Positions 12,417 to 24,997 of a stretch of DNA of 64,000 bases are shown here, in pieces. Each line of letters begins with the position of its first letter. Positions within the stretch are counted from its first letter, which is position 1. The notes beneath the pieces are model-generated. The model did not search any database. It was given only the letters and a program-made list of their open reading frames with translations, and was not told the origin of the DNA. This DNA is from Leclercia adecarboxylata. GTDB lineage: Bacteria; Pseudomonadota; Gammaproteobacteria; Enterobacterales; Enterobacteriaceae. Position numbers and translations under genes: made by a program. The stretch is taken from the NCBI RefSeq assembly GCF_006874705.1, contig NZ_CP035382.1, positions 2,604,001 to 2,668,000 on the forward strand, given 5' to 3'.

Positions 12417-14183
12417 ATGAAATCGGCGGCGAAGGCGCTAAAACCAAAACGTCAGGAAGAACAGGCCAGCTTTATCAGCTGGCGTTTTGCGTTGCTTTGC
12501 GGCTGTATTTTACTGGCGCTGGGTTTCCTGCTGGGACGTGTGGCGTGGCTGCAAATCATTGCTCCCGATATGCTGGTGCGTCAGGGCGACATGCGTTCCC
12601 TGCGCGTGCAGGAGGTCTCGACCTCGCGTGGGCTGATCACCGACCGTTCCGGTCGCCCACTGGCGGTCAGCGTGCCGGTGAAAGCGATCTGGGCGGATCC
12701 TAAAGAGCTGCATGACGCTGGCGGGATCTCCCTCGATAACCGCTGGAAAGCCCTCTCTGACGCGCTGAAAATGCCTCTCGATCAGCTTGCAGCCCGCGTC
12801 AATGCCAACCCGAAAGGGCGCTTTATCTATCTGGCGCGTCAGGTTAACCCTGACATGGCCGACTACATCAAAAAGCTGAAGCTGCCCGGCATTCATCTGC
12901 GCGAAGAGTCGCGTCGCTACTACCCGTCCGGGGAAGTGACCGCGCACCTTATCGGCTTTACCAACGTCGATAGCCAGGGCATTGAAGGCGTTGAGAAGAG
13001 CTTCGATAAATGGCTGACCGGCCAGCCGGGCGAGCGTGTGGTGCGTAAAGACCGTTATGGCCGCGTCATTGAAGATATCTCTTCAACCGACAGCCAGGCG
13101 GCGCATAACCTGGCGCTGAGCATTGACGAGCGTCTACAGGCGCTGGTCTATCGTGAGCTGAACAACGCCGTGGCCTTTAACAAGGCGGAATCGGGCAGCG
13201 CGGTACTGGTGGACGTCAGCACCGGTGAAGTGCTGGCGATGGCCAGCAGTCCTTCGTATAACCCGAATAACTTTGCCGGAACGGCCAAAGACGCTATGCG
13301 TAACCGGTCGATCACCGACGTCTTCGAGCCGGGATCAACGGTTAAACCGATGGTGGTGATGACGGCCCTGCAGCGCGGCATCGTCAATGAAAATACCGTG
13401 CTCAACACGGTGCCTTACCGAATCAACGGCCACGAAATTAAAGACGTGGCACGTTACAGCGAATTGACCCTCACCGGGGTTCTACAGAAGTCGAGTAACG
13501 TCGGCGTTTCTAAGCTGGCGTTAGCGATGCCGTCCTCAGCGTTGGTAGAAACTTACTCACGTTTTGGACTCGGAAAGGCGACCAATTTGGGGTTGGTCGG
13601 AGAACGCAGTGGCTTATATCCTCAAAAACAACGGTGGTCTGACATAGAGAGGGCCACCTTCTCTTTCGGCTACGGGCTAATGGTAACGCCGTTACAGTTA
13701 GCGCGTGTCTATGCAACGATTGGCAGCTATGGCGTCTATCGCCCGCTGTCGATCACAAAAGTCGATCCGCCGGTGCCCGGTGAGCGTATCTTCCCGGAAT
13801 CGATCGTCCGCACCGTCGTGCACATGATGGAAAGCGTGGCCCTGCCCGGCGGCGGCGGCGTGAAGGCGGCGATCAAAGGCTATCGCATTGCGATTAAAAC
13901 CGGTACCGCGAAAAAAGTCGGGCCAGATGGCCGCTACATCAATAAATACATTGCTTACACCGCAGGCGTGGCGCCTGCAAGCAATCCGCGTTTTGCGCTG
14001 GTGGTAGTTATCAACGATCCACAGGCGGGTAAATACTACGGTGGCGCCGTTTCCGCGCCGGTCTTCGGTGCCATCATGGGCGGCGTGTTGCGCACCATGA
14101 ACATCGAGCCGGATGCGCTGACAACGGGCGAGAAAAGTGAATTTGTAATTAATCAAGGCGAGGGAACAGGTGGCAGATCGTAA
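12417..14183 (+). CDS. ftsI: Peptidoglycan D,D-transpeptidase FtsI (PBP3)
   Basis: Septal class B penicillin-binding protein, inner membrane with periplasmic catalytic domain, partner of FtsW and target of aztreonam-type beta-lactams. 588 residues: membrane anchor around 20-42 ([19 protein letters not shown]), the PBP dimer domain, then the transpeptidase domain with SxxK in EPGSTVKP (Ser307), SSN in QKSSNVG, and KTGT in IKTGTAKK. Same length as E. coli. The C-terminus is processed by Prc in E. coli. The murE start lies within its last 14 bases. Confidence 0.98.
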   Translation: MKSAAKALKPKRQEEQASFISWRFALLCGCILLALGFLLGRVAWLQIIAPDMLVRQGDMRSLRVQEVSTSRGLITDRSGRPLAVSVPVKAIWADPKELHDAGGISLDNRWKALSDALKMPLDQLAARVNANPKGRFIYLARQVNPDMADYIKKLKLPGIHLREESRRYYPSGEVTAHLIGFTNVDSQGIEGVEKSFDKWLTGQPGERVVRKDRYGRVIEDISSTDSQAAHNLALSIDERLQALVYRELNNAVAFNKAESGSAVLVDVSTGEVLAMASSPSYNPNNFAGTAKDAMRNRSITDVFEPGSTVKPMVVMTALQRGIVNENTVLNTVPYRINGHEIKDVARYSELTLTGVLQKSSNVGVSKLALAMPSSALVETYSRFGLGKATNLGLVGERSGLYPQKQRWSDIERATFSFGYGLMVTPLQLARVYATIGSYGVYRPLSITKVDPPVPGERIFPESIVRTVVHMMESVALPGGGGVKAAIKGYRIAIKTGTAKKVGPDGRYINKYIAYTAGVAPASNPRFALVVVINDPQAGKYYGGAVSAPVFGAIMGGVLRTMNIEPDALTTGEKSEFVINQGEGTGGRS

Positions 14184-15657
14184 TTTGCGCGACCTTCTTG
14201 CTCCGTGGGTATCAGGTTTACCTGCGCGAGTACTGCGAGAGATGGTACTCGACAGCCGTGTGGCTGCCTCGGGCGATCTTTTTGTGGCAGTAGTAGGTCA
14301 TCAGGCGGACGGGCGTCGGTATATCCCGCAGGCGATAGCGCAAGGTGTAGCTGCCATTATTGCTGAGGCAAAAGATGAAGCCGCGGATGGTGAAATCCGT
14401 GAAATGCACGGCGTGCCGGTCATCTATCTCAGCCAGTTAACCGAACGTCTCTCCGCGCTGGCGGGGCGTTTTTATAACGAACCTTCAGACCAGTTGCGCC
14501 TGGTTGGCGTAACCGGCACCAACGGTAAAACCACCACCACGCAGCTGATGGCGCAGTGGGCGCAGCTGCTGGGTGAAACCAGCGCGGTAATGGGCACCGT
14601 GGGTAACGGCCTGCTGGGCAAAGTGAACCCAACGGAAAACACTACCGGCTCCGCCGTCGACGTGCAGCATGTACTGGCCGGTCTGGCCGGGCAGGGCGCA
14701 ACCTTCGCGGCAATGGAAGTCTCTTCTCACGGGCTGGTCCAGCACCGTGTCGCGGCGCTGAAATTTGCCGCCTCCGTGTTCACTAACCTGAGCCGGGACC
14801 ATCTCGACTACCATGGCGACATGGACAACTACGAAGCGGCGAAATGGCAGCTGTATGCCACGCACCACTTCGGTCAGGCGATCATTAATGCCGATGACGA
14901 AGTAGGCCGCCGTTGGCTGGCTAAGCTGCCGGATGCCGTAGCGGTCTCCATGGCCGACCATATCAATCCGAACTGCCACGGCCGCTGGTTGAAAGCCACC
15001 GAGGTTATCTATCACGACAGCGGTGCGACTATCCGTTTTGCATCGAGCTGGGGTGAGGGCGAAATCGAAAGCCGTCTGATGGGGGCGTTCAACGTCAGCA
15101 ACCTGCTGCTGGCTCTCGCCACCTTGCTGGCGCTGGGTTATCCCCTGGCGGATCTGCTCAGCACCTCCGCGCGTCTGCAACCGGTTTGCGGACGGATGGA
15201 AGTGTTCACCGCCCCAGGCAAACCTACCGTGGTGGTGGATTACGCCCACACGCCGGATGCGCTGGAGAAAGCGCTGGAAGCGGCTCGCCTGCACTGTGCC
15301 GGTAAGCTGTGGTGCGTCTTTGGCTGCGGCGGCGATCGCGACAAAGGCAAACGCCCGCTGATGGGTGCCATTGCCGAGCAGTTCGCCGATATCGCCGTGG
15401 TAACAGATGACAACCCGCGTACCGAAGAGCCGAGCGCCATTATCAACGACATTCTGGCCGGGATGCTCGATGCCGGGCGTGCCCGCGTTGTGGAGGGGCG
15501 CGCCGAAGCGGTGACCAACGCCATTATGCAGGCCGGTGAGAACGACGTGGTGCTGCTGGCCGGTAAAGGCCATGAAGATTATCAGATCGTCGGCACCAAC
15601 CGTCTGGACTACTCCGACCGTGTGACCGCGGCGCGTCTGCTGGGAGTGGTGGCATGA
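14170..15657 (+). CDS. murE: UDP-MurNAc-L-Ala-D-Glu:meso-diaminopimelate ligase MurE
   Basis: Cytoplasmic Mur ligase adding meso-diaminopimelate as the third residue of the peptidoglycan stem. 495 residues with the ATP loop [10 protein letters not shown] (about 114-123), the Mur ligase central motif with EVSSHGL, and the meso-DAP specificity motif DNPR (DDNPRTEEP, about 414-417), indicating a DAP-type wall. It starts with GTG at 14170, as in E. coli, and overlaps ftsI. The stop overlaps the murF ATG by four bases. Confidence 0.98.
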   Translation: MADRNLRDLLAPWVSGLPARVLREMVLDSRVAASGDLFVAVVGHQADGRRYIPQAIAQGVAAIIAEAKDEAADGEIREMHGVPVIYLSQLTERLSALAGRFYNEPSDQLRLVGVTGTNGKTTTTQLMAQWAQLLGETSAVMGTVGNGLLGKVNPTENTTGSAVDVQHVLAGLAGQGATFAAMEVSSHGLVQHRVAALKFAASVFTNLSRDHLDYHGDMDNYEAAKWQLYATHHFGQAIINADDEVGRRWLAKLPDAVAVSMADHINPNCHGRWLKATEVIYHDSGATIRFASSWGEGEIESRLMGAFNVSNLLLALATLLALGYPLADLLSTSARLQPVCGRMEVFTAPGKPTVVVDYAHTPDALEKALEAARLHCAGKLWCVFGCGGDRDKGKRPLMGAIAEQFADIAVVTDDNPRTEEPSAIINDILAGMLDAGRARVVEGRAEAVTNAIMQAGENDVVLLAGKGHEDYQIVGTNRLDYSDRVTAARLLGVVA

Positions 15658-17009
15658 TTAGCGTAACGCTAAGCCAGCTGGCCACTATCCTGGGCGCTGA
15701 CGTCAGCGGCGAGCTGACCTTCGATGCGGTCACCACCGACACGCGTAAAATCACCCCCGGCTGCCTTTTTGTGGCGCTGAAGGGTGAGCGTTTCGATGCG
15801 CACGACTTTGCCGGGCAGGCGAAAGCAGCAGGCGCGGGTGCGCTGCTGGTGAGCCGTAAACTGGATATCGACCTGCCGCAGGCGGTGGTAAAAGATACCC
15901 GCCTGGCCTTTGGTGAGCTGGCAGCATGGGTTCGCCAGCAGGTTCCGACGCGCATTGTGGCGCTGACCGGCTCGTCCGGTAAAACCTCCGTTAAGGAGAT
16001 GACCGCTGCGATCCTCAGCCAGTGTGGCAACACGCTTTATACCGCAGGCAATCTGAATAACGATATCGGCGTGCCGATGACGCTCCTGCGTCTGAATCGC
16101 GAGCATGAATATGCAGTGATCGAACTGGGTGCTAATCACCAGGGCGAAATCGCCTGGACCGTGAGCCTGACGCAGCCGGAAGCGGCGCTGGTGAATAACC
16201 TTGCCGCGGCGCATCTCGAAGGTTTTGGCTCGCTGGAAGGTGTGGCGAAAGCGAAGGGCGAGATCTACACCGGCCTGCCGGTCAACGGCATCGCTATCAT
16301 GAATGCCGACAACAACGACTGGCTGAACTGGAAAAGCGTCATCGGGGACCGCAAAACCTGGCGCTTCTCACCGAATGCTGCCAATAGCGACTTCACCGCC
16401 ACCAACGTTCATGTGACCTCCCACGGCACCGAATTTACGCTGCAGACCCCAACGGGTGATGTGGATGTACTGCTGCCGCTGCCGGGTCGTCACAATATTG
16501 CCAATGCCCTGGCCGCCACCGCGCTGGCGATGGCCGTTGGCGCACCACTGTCGGCGATCAAAACCGGGCTGGCAAACCTGAAAGCTGTCCCCGGACGCCT
16601 GTTCCCGATCCCGCTGGCGGAAAACAAACTGCTGTTGGATGACTCCTATAACGCTAATGTCGGCTCCATGACCGCTGCGGTACAGGTGCTGTCAGAGATG
16701 CCGGGTTATCGCGTGATGGTGGTGGGCGATATGGCCGAACTGGGCGATGAGAGCGAAGCCTGTCATCTCCAGGTGGGTGAAGCGGCGAAAGCCTCCGGTA
16801 TCGATCGCGTGTTAAGCGCCGGTCATCTCAGTAAAAATATCAGCCAGGCCAGCGGCGTCGGAGAGCATTTTGCCGATAAAGCGGCGTTGATCGCCCGCCT
16901 TAAGGCCCTGGTTGAAGAACAACAAATTGTGACAGTTTTAGTGAAAGGTTCACGCAGTGCCGCCATGGAAGAGGTTGTGCACGCTTTACAGGAGAATGGG
17001 ACATGTTAG
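15654..17009 (+). CDS. murF: UDP-MurNAc-tripeptide:D-alanyl-D-alanine ligase MurF
   Basis: Last cytoplasmic Mur ligase; it attaches D-Ala-D-Ala to make UDP-MurNAc-pentapeptide. 451 residues with P-loop [13 protein letters not shown] (about 104-115), the central [10 protein letters not shown] motif and the C-terminal [12 protein letters not shown] segment. Translationally coupled to murE (ATGA) and overlapping mraY by seven bases. Full length and unremarkable. Confidence 0.97.
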   Translation: MISVTLSQLATILGADVSGELTFDAVTTDTRKITPGCLFVALKGERFDAHDFAGQAKAAGAGALLVSRKLDIDLPQAVVKDTRLAFGELAAWVRQQVPTRIVALTGSSGKTSVKEMTAAILSQCGNTLYTAGNLNNDIGVPMTLLRLNREHEYAVIELGANHQGEIAWTVSLTQPEAALVNNLAAAHLEGFGSLEGVAKAKGEIYTGLPVNGIAIMNADNNDWLNWKSVIGDRKTWRFSPNAANSDFTATNVHVTSHGTEFTLQTPTGDVDVLLPLPGRHNIANALAATALAMAVGAPLSAIKTGLANLKAVPGRLFPIPLAENKLLLDDSYNANVGSMTAAVQVLSEMPGYRVMVVGDMAELGDESEACHLQVGEAAKASGIDRVLSAGHLSKNISQASGVGEHFADKAALIARLKALVEEQQIVTVLVKGSRSAAMEEVVHALQENGTC

Positions 17010-18085
17010 TTTGGCTGGCCGAGCATTTGGTCAAATATTATTCCGGCTTTAACGTCTTTTCCTATTTGACGTTTCGCGCCATCGTCAGCCTGCTGACTGC
17101 GTTGTTCATCTCCTTGTGGATGGGCCCGCGCATGATTGCCCGTCTGCAAAAACTCTCTTTCGGCCAGGTTGTGCGTAACGACGGTCCGGAATCACACTTC
17201 AGTAAGCGCGGCACGCCAACCATGGGCGGCATTATGATCCTCACCGCGATTGTGGTGTCTGTGCTGCTGTGGGCTTACCCGTCAAACCCGTATGTCTGGT
17301 GCGTACTGGTTGTGCTGGTGGGCTATGGCATCATCGGTTTTGTCGATGACTACCGCAAAGTGGTGCGTAAAGACACTAAAGGGCTCATCGCCCGCTGGAA
17401 GTATTTCTGGATGTCGGTGATTGCGCTGGGCGTCGCGTTTGCGCTCTATCTGGTGGGTAAAGACACCCCGGCGACCGAGCTGGTAGTACCGTTCTTTAAA
17501 GATGTGATGCCGCAACTGGGCATCTTCTACATCCTGCTGGCCTATTTCGTGATTGTCGGGACCGGCAATGCGGTGAATCTGACCGACGGCCTGGACGGCC
17601 TGGCCATTATGCCAACCGTCTTTGTTGCCGGCGGCTTTGCGCTGGTGGCATGGGCGACCGGTAACATGAACTTCGCCAGCTACCTGCACATCCCGTACCT
17701 GCGCCACGCCGGTGAGCTGGTGATCGTCTGTACGGCGATTGTCGGCGCGGGCTTAGGCTTCCTGTGGTTTAACACTTACCCGGCGCAGGTCTTTATGGGT
17801 GACGTCGGTTCACTGGCACTGGGCGGCGCGCTGGGCATTATTGCCGTATTGCTGCGTCAGGAGTTCCTGCTGGTGATCATGGGCGGTGTATTTGTGGTTG
17901 AAACCCTGTCGGTGATCCTGCAGGTAGGCTCCTTCAAGCTGCGCGGACAGCGCATCTTCCGGATGGCGCCAATCCATCACCACTATGAACTGAAAGGCTG
18001 GCCGGAACCGCGCGTTATCGTGCGCTTCTGGATTATTTCGCTGATGCTGGTGCTGATTGGCCTGGCAACGCTGAAGGTACGTTAA
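17003..18085 (+). CDS. mraY: Phospho-N-acetylmuramoyl-pentapeptide transferase MraY
   Basis: Inner-membrane enzyme that moves phospho-MurNAc-pentapeptide to undecaprenyl phosphate, giving lipid I. 360 residues with about ten membrane segments. Catalytic motifs are present: FVDDYRKV (Asp pair near 115-116), [14 protein letters not shown] (near 190) and [12 protein letters not shown] (near 267), plus the HHHYE-like segment [13 protein letters not shown] near 325. Two bases separate it from murD. Confidence 0.98.
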   Translation: MLVWLAEHLVKYYSGFNVFSYLTFRAIVSLLTALFISLWMGPRMIARLQKLSFGQVVRNDGPESHFSKRGTPTMGGIMILTAIVVSVLLWAYPSNPYVWCVLVVLVGYGIIGFVDDYRKVVRKDTKGLIARWKYFWMSVIALGVAFALYLVGKDTPATELVVPFFKDVMPQLGIFYILLAYFVIVGTGNAVNLTDGLDGLAIMPTVFVAGGFALVAWATGNMNFASYLHIPYLRHAGELVIVCTAIVGAGLGFLWFNTYPAQVFMGDVGSLALGGALGIIAVLLRQEFLLVIMGGVFVVETLSVILQVGSFKLRGQRIFRMAPIHHHYELKGWPEPRVIVRFWIISLMLVLIGLATLKVR

Positions 18086-18087
18086 TC

Positions 18088-19404
18088 ATGGCAGATTACC
18101 AGGGTAAAAAAGTCGTTATCATCGGGTTAGGCTTAACCGGCCTCTCCTGCGTGGACTTTTTCCTCGCGCGGGGCGTTACGCCTCGGGTGATGGATACGCG
18201 TGTCTCTCCGCCTGGTCTGGATAAACTGCCGGAGCAGGTCGAACGCCACCTTGGTGGTCTGAATGAAGAGTGGCTCAATACCGCCGATCTGATTGTCGCC
18301 AGCCCGGGCATCGCCCTGGCCCACCCGGCATTGAGCGCCGCGGCGGACGCGGGCGTCGAGATTGTCGGCGATATCGAACTGTTCTGCCGTGAGGCTCAGG
18401 CGCCGATCGTTGCTATTACTGGTTCCAACGGGAAAAGTACCGTCACCAGCCTGGTCGGTGAAATGGCGAAAGCGGCAGGGGTTAATGCAGGCGTAGGCGG
18501 TAATATCGGTCTGCCGGCATTGATGCTGCTCGATGCGGCCCGCGAGCTGTATATCCTTGAGCTCTCCAGCTTCCAGCTGGAAACCACCTCAAGCCTGCAG
18601 GCGGTGGCGGCAACCATCCTCAACGTCACCGAAGATCATATGGATCGCTATCCGTTTGGTCTGCAGCAGTACCGTGCCGCCAAGCTGCGTATCTATGAAA
18701 ATGCCCGCGTCTGCGTGGTGAATGCCGATGATGCGCTGACCATGCCGGTACGCGGGGCGGACGAGCGCTGCGTGAGCTTTGGCATCAACATGGGCGACTA
18801 TCACCTGAACCGTCAGCAGGGCGAAACCTGGCTGCGGGCGAAGGGTGAGAAGGTGCTGAACGTAAAAGAGATGCACCTGACGGGTCAGCATAACTACACC
18901 AATGCGCTTGCCGCACTGGCGCTGGCGGATGCCGCCGGTCTGCCGCGCGCCACCAGCCTGAAAGCCCTGACCACCTTCAGCGGCCTGGCGCATCGTTTCC
19001 AGCTGGCGCTGGAGCATAACGGCGTACGGTGGATCAATGATTCAAAAGCCACCAACGTCGGCAGTACCGAAGCGGCGCTGAATGGCCTGCACGTTGACGG
19101 TACCCTGCATCTGCTGCTGGGCGGCGACGGCAAATCTGCCGATTTCTCTTCGCTGAAACAGTATCTCAGCGGTGATAACGTGCATCTTTACTGCTTTGGC
19201 AGAGATGGTGCCGAACTGGCGGCGCTGCGTCCGGAGATCGCTGAGCAAACCGACACCATGGAGCAGGCGATGCGGCTGATTGCTCCGCGCGTGAAGCCCG
19301 GTGACATGGTGCTGCTTTCTCCGGCCTGTGCCAGTCTCGATCAGTTCAAGAATTTCGAGCAGCGTGGCGATCTCTTCACCCGCCTGGCGAAGGAGTTAGG
19401 CTGA
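18088..19404 (+). CDS. murD: UDP-MurNAc-L-alanine:D-glutamate ligase MurD
   Basis: Mur ligase adding D-glutamate to UDP-MurNAc-L-Ala. 438 residues: N-terminal UDP-binding Rossmann-like domain ([17 protein letters not shown]), ATP loop [14 protein letters not shown] (about 108-120), and C-terminal domain with [12 protein letters not shown]. The stop TGA overlaps the ftsW ATG (TGATG). Length equals E. coli MurD. Confidence 0.98.
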   Translation: MADYQGKKVVIIGLGLTGLSCVDFFLARGVTPRVMDTRVSPPGLDKLPEQVERHLGGLNEEWLNTADLIVASPGIALAHPALSAAADAGVEIVGDIELFCREAQAPIVAITGSNGKSTVTSLVGEMAKAAGVNAGVGGNIGLPALMLLDAARELYILELSSFQLETTSSLQAVAATILNVTEDHMDRYPFGLQQYRAAKLRIYENARVCVVNADDALTMPVRGADERCVSFGINMGDYHLNRQQGETWLRAKGEKVLNVKEMHLTGQHNYTNALAALALADAAGLPRATSLKALTTFSGLAHRFQLALEHNGVRWINDSKATNVGSTEAALNGLHVDGTLHLLLGGDGKSADFSSLKQYLSGDNVHLYCFGRDGAELAALRPEIAEQTDTMEQAMRLIAPRVKPGDMVLLSPACASLDQFKNFEQRGDLFTRLAKELG

Positions 19405-20648
19405 TGCGCTTCTCTCTCCCTCGCCTGAGAATGCCGCGCCTGCCAGGATTTGGCATCCTGGTGTGGATCTCGTCGGCGTTAAAAGGCTGGGTCATGGGCT
19501 CCCGGGACAAAGATTCCGATAGCCTGGTGATGTACGACCGCATGCTGCTCTGGCTCACGCTGGGGCTGGCGGCGATTGGCTTTATTATGGTCACCTCGGC
19601 CTCGATGCCTGTCGGACAGCGTCTGGCTAACGATCCCTTCCTGTTTGCCAAGCGTGACGGGCTGTACATCATTCTGGCGTTCTGTCTGGCGATGGTAACG
19701 CTACGTCTGCCGATGGCCTTCTGGCAGCGGCACAGTACCGCCATGCTGATCGCCTCGATCGCTATGCTGCTGATTGTACTGGTGGTCGGGAGCTCGGTGA
19801 ACGGGGCATCGCGCTGGATTGCCTTTGGTCCGCTGCGTATTCAGCCTGCAGAATTCACCAAGCTGTCGCTGTTCTGCTATCTCGCCAACTATCTGGTGCG
19901 TAAGGTGGATGAAGTCCGTAACAACCTGCGCGGCTTCTTAAAACCGATGGGCGTAATCCTGGTGCTGGCGGTTCTGCTGCTGGCCCAGCCTGACCTCGGT
20001 ACCGTGGTGGTGCTGTTCGTCACCACCCTTGCGATGCTGTTCCTGGCGGGGGCGAAACTCTGGCAGTTCATCGCCATCATCGGGATGGGGATTTCAGCAG
20101 TGGTGCTGCTGATCCTTGCCGAGCCGTACCGTATCCGCCGTGTAACCTCTTTCTGGAACCCTTGGGAAGATCCCTTCGGCAGCGGCTATCAGCTGACCCA
20201 GTCACTGATGGCATTTGGCCGCGGTGAAGTGTGGGGCCAGGGCCTGGGGAACTCAGTGCAAAAACTGGAGTATTTACCCGAGGCGCACACCGACTTCATC
20301 TTCTCCATCATCGGGGAAGAACTGGGTTATATCGGTGTGGTATTGGCACTTTTAATGGTATTCTTCGTCGCTTTCCGTGCGATGTCGATCGGCCGGAAAG
20401 CACTGGTTATCGACCACCGGTTCTCGGGTTTTTTAGCCTGTTCAATCGGTATCTGGTTCAGTTTTCAGGCTTTAGTCAACGTCGGTGCCGCAGCAGGTAT
20501 GCTGCCAACCAAAGGTCTGACGTTGCCGTTAATCAGTTACGGTGGTTCGAGTCTGCTGATCATGTCGACCGCCATTATGTTTTTGCTGCGCATAGATTAT
20601 GAAACGCGTCTGGAAAATGCCCAGGCGTTTACACGAGGTTCACGATGA
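19404..20648 (+). CDS. ftsW: Septal peptidoglycan glycosyltransferase FtsW
   Basis: SEDS-family membrane polymerase that works with FtsI to make septal peptidoglycan. 414 residues with a cytoplasmic N-terminus of about 45 and ten membrane segments. Family motifs include [39 protein letters not shown] and the C-terminal [14 protein letters not shown]. Overlaps both murD and murG. E. coli FtsW is also 414 residues. Confidence 0.97.
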   Translation: MRFSLPRLRMPRLPGFGILVWISSALKGWVMGSRDKDSDSLVMYDRMLLWLTLGLAAIGFIMVTSASMPVGQRLANDPFLFAKRDGLYIILAFCLAMVTLRLPMAFWQRHSTAMLIASIAMLLIVLVVGSSVNGASRWIAFGPLRIQPAEFTKLSLFCYLANYLVRKVDEVRNNLRGFLKPMGVILVLAVLLLAQPDLGTVVVLFVTTLAMLFLAGAKLWQFIAIIGMGISAVVLLILAEPYRIRRVTSFWNPWEDPFGSGYQLTQSLMAFGRGEVWGQGLGNSVQKLEYLPEAHTDFIFSIIGEELGYIGVVLALLMVFFVAFRAMSIGRKALVIDHRFSGFLACSIGIWFSFQALVNVGAAAGMLPTKGLTLPLISYGGSSLLIMSTAIMFLLRIDYETRLENAQAFTRGSR

Positions 20649-21709
20649 ATCAACCGAAGCGGTTAATGGTGATGGCGGGCGGTACTGGTGGACATGTGTT
20701 CCCGGGACTGGCGGTTGCGCACCATTTAATGGATCAGGGCTGGCAGGTACGCTGGCTGGGAACCGCAGACCGCATGGAGGCCGATCTGGTGCCGAAGCAC
20801 GGGATTGAGATCGACTTTATCCATATCTCCGGCCTGCGCGGCAAGGGTGTTAAAGCCCTGCTGCTGGCGCCGGTGCGTATTTTTAACGCCTGGCGTCAGG
20901 CGCGGGCGATCATGAAGCGCTTTAAGCCGGACGTAGTGCTGGGGATGGGGGGGTATGTCTCTGGTCCTGGCGGGCTGGCGGCATGGTCGCTGGGTATCCC
21001 GGTTGTGCTGCACGAGCAGAACGGCATTGCGGGTCTGACCAACAAGTGGCTCTCCCGCATCGCCAGTAAAGTGATGCAGGCCTTCCCTGGCGCGTTTCCG
21101 AACGCGGATGTGGTGGGTAACCCGGTGCGTGTAGATGTGCTGGCGCTGCCGTTGCCGCAGGAGCGCCTTATCGGGCGCGAAGGCCCGGTGCGCGTGCTGG
21201 TGGTGGGTGGCTCTCAGGGGGCGCGCATTCTGAACCAGACGCTGCCGCAGGTGGCGGCGAAGCTCGGCGACGCGGTGACCATCTGGCATCAAAGCGGGAA
21301 GGGCGGTCAGCAGACGGTGGAGCAGGCGTATGCCGACGCGGGCCAGCCGCAGCATAAAGTCACTGAATTTATCGACGACATGGCGGCGGCGTATGCCTGG
21401 GCCGATGTCGTGGTCTGCCGCTCCGGCGCGCTGACGGTGAGCGAAATTGCCGCCGCAGGCTTACCGGCGCTGTTTGTGCCGTTCCAGCACAAAGATCGTC
21501 AGCAGTACTGGAATGCGTTGCCGCTTGAGAAAGCCGGCGCCGCGAAAATTTTTGAACAGCCGCAGTTTACCGCAGACGCGGTCGCCACCACCCTGGCGGG
21601 CTGGAACCGGGAGACATTACTGGAGATGGCGCAGCACGCACGTGCCGCAGCGATCCCGGATGCAACGGAACGGGTGGCGAAAGAAGTGAGCCTGGCAGCC
21701 CAGGTTTAA
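20645..21709 (+). CDS. murG: UDP-GlcNAc:lipid I N-acetylglucosaminyltransferase MurG
   Basis: Peripheral inner-membrane GT-B glycosyltransferase that makes lipid II from lipid I. 354 residues; the N-terminal glycine-rich loop [12 protein letters not shown] (about 10-21), [11 protein letters not shown] near 103, HEQNGIAG near 124, and the donor-binding C-terminal segment [10 protein letters not shown] / [14 protein letters not shown] overlaps the ftsW stop (ATGA). A 59-base gap to murC follows. Confidence 0.97.
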   Translation: MNQPKRLMVMAGGTGGHVFPGLAVAHHLMDQGWQVRWLGTADRMEADLVPKHGIEIDFIHISGLRGKGVKALLLAPVRIFNAWRQARAIMKRFKPDVVLGMGGYVSGPGGLAAWSLGIPVVLHEQNGIAGLTNKWLSRIASKVMQAFPGAFPNADVVGNPVRVDVLALPLPQERLIGREGPVRVLVVGGSQGARILNQTLPQVAAKLGDAVTIWHQSGKGGQQTVEQAYADAGQPQHKVTEFIDDMAAAYAWADVVVCRSGALTVSEIAAAGLPALFVPFQHKDRQQYWNALPLEKAGAAKIFEQPQFTADAVATTLAGWNRETLLEMAQHARAAAIPDATERVAKEVSLAAQV

Positions 21710-21768
21710 CCCTCGCAGCGCGTGTTGCGTTGCACGAATTTTTTGAAGTAGTCGATGGCGTTTAGAGA

Positions 21769-23244
21769 ATGAATACACAACAACTGGCGAAACTGCGTTC
21801 AATCGTGCCCGAGATGCGTCGCGTCCGGCACATTCACTTTGTTGGCATCGGCGGCGCCGGTATGGGCGGTATTGCCGAAGTGCTGGCGAATGAAGGCTAC
21901 CAGATCAGCGGTTCCGATCTGGCGCCGAACCCTGTTACGCAACAGTTGGCGTCGCTTGGCGCGACCATCTATTTTAACCATCGCCCGGAAAACGTCCTTG
22001 ATGCCAGCGTGGTCGTGGTCTCCAGCGCCATCTCTGCCGACAACCCGGAAATCGTTGCCGCACACGAAGCGCGTATCCCGGTGATCCGCCGCGCGGAGAT
22101 GCTGGCCGAGCTGATGCGTTTTCGTCACGGCATCGCCATTGCCGGGACTCACGGTAAAACCACCACCACGGCTATGGTCTCCAGCATTTATGCCGAAGCG
22201 GGCCTCGATCCGACCTTCGTTAACGGCGGCCTGGTGAAAGCTGCAGGGGTGCACGCGCGCCTCGGCAACAGCCGTTATCTGATTGCCGAAGCAGATGAAA
22301 GTGACGCGTCCTTCCTGCATCTGCAACCGATGGTGGCGATTGTCACCAACATCGAAGCCGACCATATGGATACTTACCAGGGCGACTTCGAAAATTTAAA
22401 GCAAACATTTATAAACTTTCTCCACAATCTGCCGTTTTATGGACGGGCGGTGATGTGTGTTGACGATGCGGTGATCCGCGAGCTGCTGCCGCGTGTCGGT
22501 CGTCAGATCACCACCTACGGTTTCAGCGAAGATGCCGACGTCCGTGTGGAAAATTACAAACAGATCGGTGCGCAGGGGCATTTCACCCTGGCGCGTCAGG
22601 ACAAAGAGCTGCTGCAGGTGACCCTTAATGCGCCAGGCCGTCACAACGCCCTGAACGCCGCGGCCGCCGTTGCGGTAGCAACAGAAGAGGGTATTGAAGA
22701 CGAGGCCATTCTGCGGGCGCTGGAAAGCTTCCAGGGAACCGGCCGTCGTTTCGATTTTCTTGGCGAGTTCCCGCTGGAAAACGTGAACGGGAAAAGCGGG
22801 ACCGCGATGCTGGTTGATGACTACGGTCATCACCCGACCGAAGTGGATGCAACGATCAAAGCGGCGCGCGCGGGCTGGCCGGATAAAAATCTGGTTATGC
22901 TGTTCCAGCCACACCGTTATACCCGTACGCGTGACCTGTACGACGATTTCGCTAACGTGCTGTCACAGGTTGATGCCCTGCTGATGTTGGATGTTTACTC
23001 GGCGGGTGAAGCGGCGATTCCGGGGGCAGACAGTCGTTCTTTGTGTCGCACCATTCGTGGTCGCGGCAAGATCGACCCGATTCTGGTCTCCGATCATGCC
23101 CAGGCGGCAGCGATGCTTGCTCCGGTGTTGACCGGCAATGATTTGATTCTGGTGCAGGGTGCCGGAAATATCGGCAAGATCGCCCGTACGCTGGCTGAAA
23201 TCAAACTTACGCCGCAAATTTCGGAGGAAGAGCGTCATGGCTGA
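21769..23244 (+). CDS. murC: UDP-N-acetylmuramate:L-alanine ligase MurC
   Basis: First Mur ligase, adding L-alanine to UDP-MurNAc. 491 residues: [17 protein letters not shown] at the N-terminus, ATP loop [12 protein letters not shown] (about 124-135), [12 protein letters not shown], and the C-terminal FQPHRYTRT motif. It starts after the only sizeable gap (59 bases) inside the murD-ddlB run; its 3' end overlaps ddlB by eight bases. Same length as E. coli. Confidence 0.98.
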   Translation: MNTQQLAKLRSIVPEMRRVRHIHFVGIGGAGMGGIAEVLANEGYQISGSDLAPNPVTQQLASLGATIYFNHRPENVLDASVVVVSSAISADNPEIVAAHEARIPVIRRAEMLAELMRFRHGIAIAGTHGKTTTTAMVSSIYAEAGLDPTFVNGGLVKAAGVHARLGNSRYLIAEADESDASFLHLQPMVAIVTNIEADHMDTYQGDFENLKQTFINFLHNLPFYGRAVMCVDDAVIRELLPRVGRQITTYGFSEDADVRVENYKQIGAQGHFTLARQDKELLQVTLNAPGRHNALNAAAAVAVATEEGIEDEAILRALESFQGTGRRFDFLGEFPLENVNGKSGTAMLVDDYGHHPTEVDATIKAARAGWPDKNLVMLFQPHRYTRTRDLYDDFANVLSQVDALLMLDVYSAGEAAIPGADSRSLCRTIRGRGKIDPILVSDHAQAAAMLAPVLTGNDLILVQGAGNIGKIARTLAEIKLTPQISEEERHG

Positions 23245-24157
23245 TAAGATTGCGGTCCTGTCTGGCGGTACCTCTGCTGAGCGCGAAGTTTCTCTGAATT
23301 CCGGTGCTGCGGTACTGGCAGGGCTTCGCGAAGGCGGCGTTAATGCGCACCAGGTCGATCCGAAAGAGACTGACGTGACGCGCCTGAAAGAGATGGGTTT
23401 TGCTAAAGTCTTTATCGCGCTGCACGGTCGCGGTGGTGAAGACGGTACGCTGCAGGGCTTGCTGGACATCATCGGCCTGCCTTATACCGGCAGTGGCGTG
23501 ATGGCTTCGGCCATCTCCATGGATAAGCTGCGCAGCAAACTGCTGTGGCAAGGGGCTGGTTTACCGGTTGCGCCGTGGGTGGCACTGACCCGTCGTGAAT
23601 TTGAGCAGGGTCTTGACGCCAGCGTCGCGGATCGTATCGCTGCGCTGGGATTACCGGTAATCGTTAAGCCGAGCCGCGAAGGCTCAAGCGTAGGAATGTC
23701 TAAAGTTGACGAAGCAGGCGATATATCATCTGCATTAGCGCTGGCATTTCAACATGATGAAGAAGTTCTGATTGAAAAATGGCTAAGCGGACCGGAATTT
23801 ACCGTTGCGATGCTTGGTGAAGAAATTTTACCGTCAATTCGTATCCAACCAGCCGGAACCTTCTATGATTATGAGGCGAAGTATCTCTCTGATGAGACGC
23901 AATATTTCTGCCCAAGTGGTCTGGAAGCGGAGCGTGAGGCCATTTTAAACGCTCTGGTGCTTAAAGCCTGGCAAGTACTTGGCTGCCGTGGCTGGGGAAG
24001 AATCGACGTGATGCAGGATAGCGATGGACAGTTTTATCTGCTGGAAGCCAATACTTCACCGGGTATGACCAGTCATAGCCTGGTGCCAATGGCAGCGCGC
24101 CAGGCAGGGATGAGCTTCTCGCAGTTAGTGGTTCGCATTCTGGACCAGGCGGGCTGA
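23237..24157 (+). CDS. ddlB: D-alanine:D-alanine ligase DdlB
   Basis: ATP-grasp ligase making D-Ala-D-Ala for MurF. With ATG at 23237 (after the GAGGAAGAG ribosome site) it has 306 residues, the family length; a longer frame from 23159 lies within murC and is rejected. Motifs: [17 protein letters not shown] at the start, [13 protein letters not shown] near 145, GRIDVMQD and [13 protein letters not shown] near 268-281. In E. coli, ftsQA promoters lie inside ddlB; the AT-richer stretch 23690-23930 may reflect this. Confidence 0.97.
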   Translation: MADKIAVLSGGTSAEREVSLNSGAAVLAGLREGGVNAHQVDPKETDVTRLKEMGFAKVFIALHGRGGEDGTLQGLLDIIGLPYTGSGVMASAISMDKLRSKLLWQGAGLPVAPWVALTRREFEQGLDASVADRIAALGLPVIVKPSREGSSVGMSKVDEAGDISSALALAFQHDEEVLIEKWLSGPEFTVAMLGEEILPSIRIQPAGTFYDYEAKYLSDETQYFCPSGLEAEREAILNALVLKAWQVLGCRGWGRIDVMQDSDGQFYLLEANTSPGMTSHSLVPMAARQAGMSFSQLVVRILDQAG

Positions 24158-24158
24158 T

Positions 24159-24995
24159 ATGTCTCAGGCTGCGCTGAACACGCGAAACCGTGACGAAGAA
24201 GAAGAGTATTCCTCTTCACGGCGGAGTAATGGAACGCGTCTTGCAGGGATTACCTTCCTGCTTGCCGTGCTGTGTACGGTGTTTGTCAGCGGCTGGATGG
24301 TGCTCGGCTGGATGGAAGATGCACAACGTCTGCCTCTGTCGAAACTGGTGGTAACGGGTGACCGTCACTACACGCGTAATGATGATATCCGGCAGTCGAT
24401 TCTGGCATTAGGATCGCCCGGCACCTTCATGACGCAGGACGTGAATATTATCCAGAGCCAGATTGAGCGTTTGCCATGGATTAAACAGGCGAGCGTCAGA
24501 AAGCAGTGGCCGGATGAATTGAAGATTCATCTGGTTGAATATGTACCCATTGCGCGTTGGAATGATCAGCATATGGTTGACGTAGATGGTATTTCTTTCA
24601 GCGTCCCGGCCGATCGTGTCAGCAAGCAAAATTTACCCATGTTGTATGGTCCGGAAGGCAGCGAAAACGAAGTGCTGGAAGGCTTCCGTAACATGGGGCA
24701 GGTGCTGGCTAAAGATCGTTTTACCCTGAAACAAGCCGCGATGACGGCGCGTCGTTCCTGGCAGTTGACGCTGACGAACGACATTAAGCTGAATCTTGGC
24801 CGGGGTGACACGATGAAGCGTCTGGCCCGTTTTGTAGAACTTTATCCCGTTCTGCAGCAACAGGCGCAGGCTGAAGGCAAAAGGATTAGCTACGTTGATT
24901 TGCGCTATGACTCAGGCGCATCGGTCGGGTGGAGCCCGGCGCCGGTTGAGGAACCTAATCAGCAACAGAATCAGGCTCAGGTACAGGCAGAATAA
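24159..24995 (+). CDS. ftsQ: Cell division protein FtsQ
   Basis: Bitopic inner-membrane divisome protein linking early and late division proteins and binding FtsB-FtsL. 278 residues: cytoplasmic tail, one membrane segment ([21 protein letters not shown], about 29-49), then the periplasmic POTRA domain ([19 protein letters not shown]) and beta domain. The C-terminus is rich in Gln and Pro. Its ATG is one base after the ddlB stop, and ftsA begins two bases after its own stop. Confidence 0.97.
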   Translation: MSQAALNTRNRDEEEEYSSSRRSNGTRLAGITFLLAVLCTVFVSGWMVLGWMEDAQRLPLSKLVVTGDRHYTRNDDIRQSILALGSPGTFMTQDVNIIQSQIERLPWIKQASVRKQWPDELKIHLVEYVPIARWNDQHMVDVDGISFSVPADRVSKQNLPMLYGPEGSENEVLEGFRNMGQVLAKDRFTLKQAAMTARRSWQLTLTNDIKLNLGRGDTMKRLARFVELYPVLQQQAQAEGKRISYVDLRYDSGASVGWSPAPVEEPNQQQNQAQVQAE

Positions 24996-24997
24996 CA

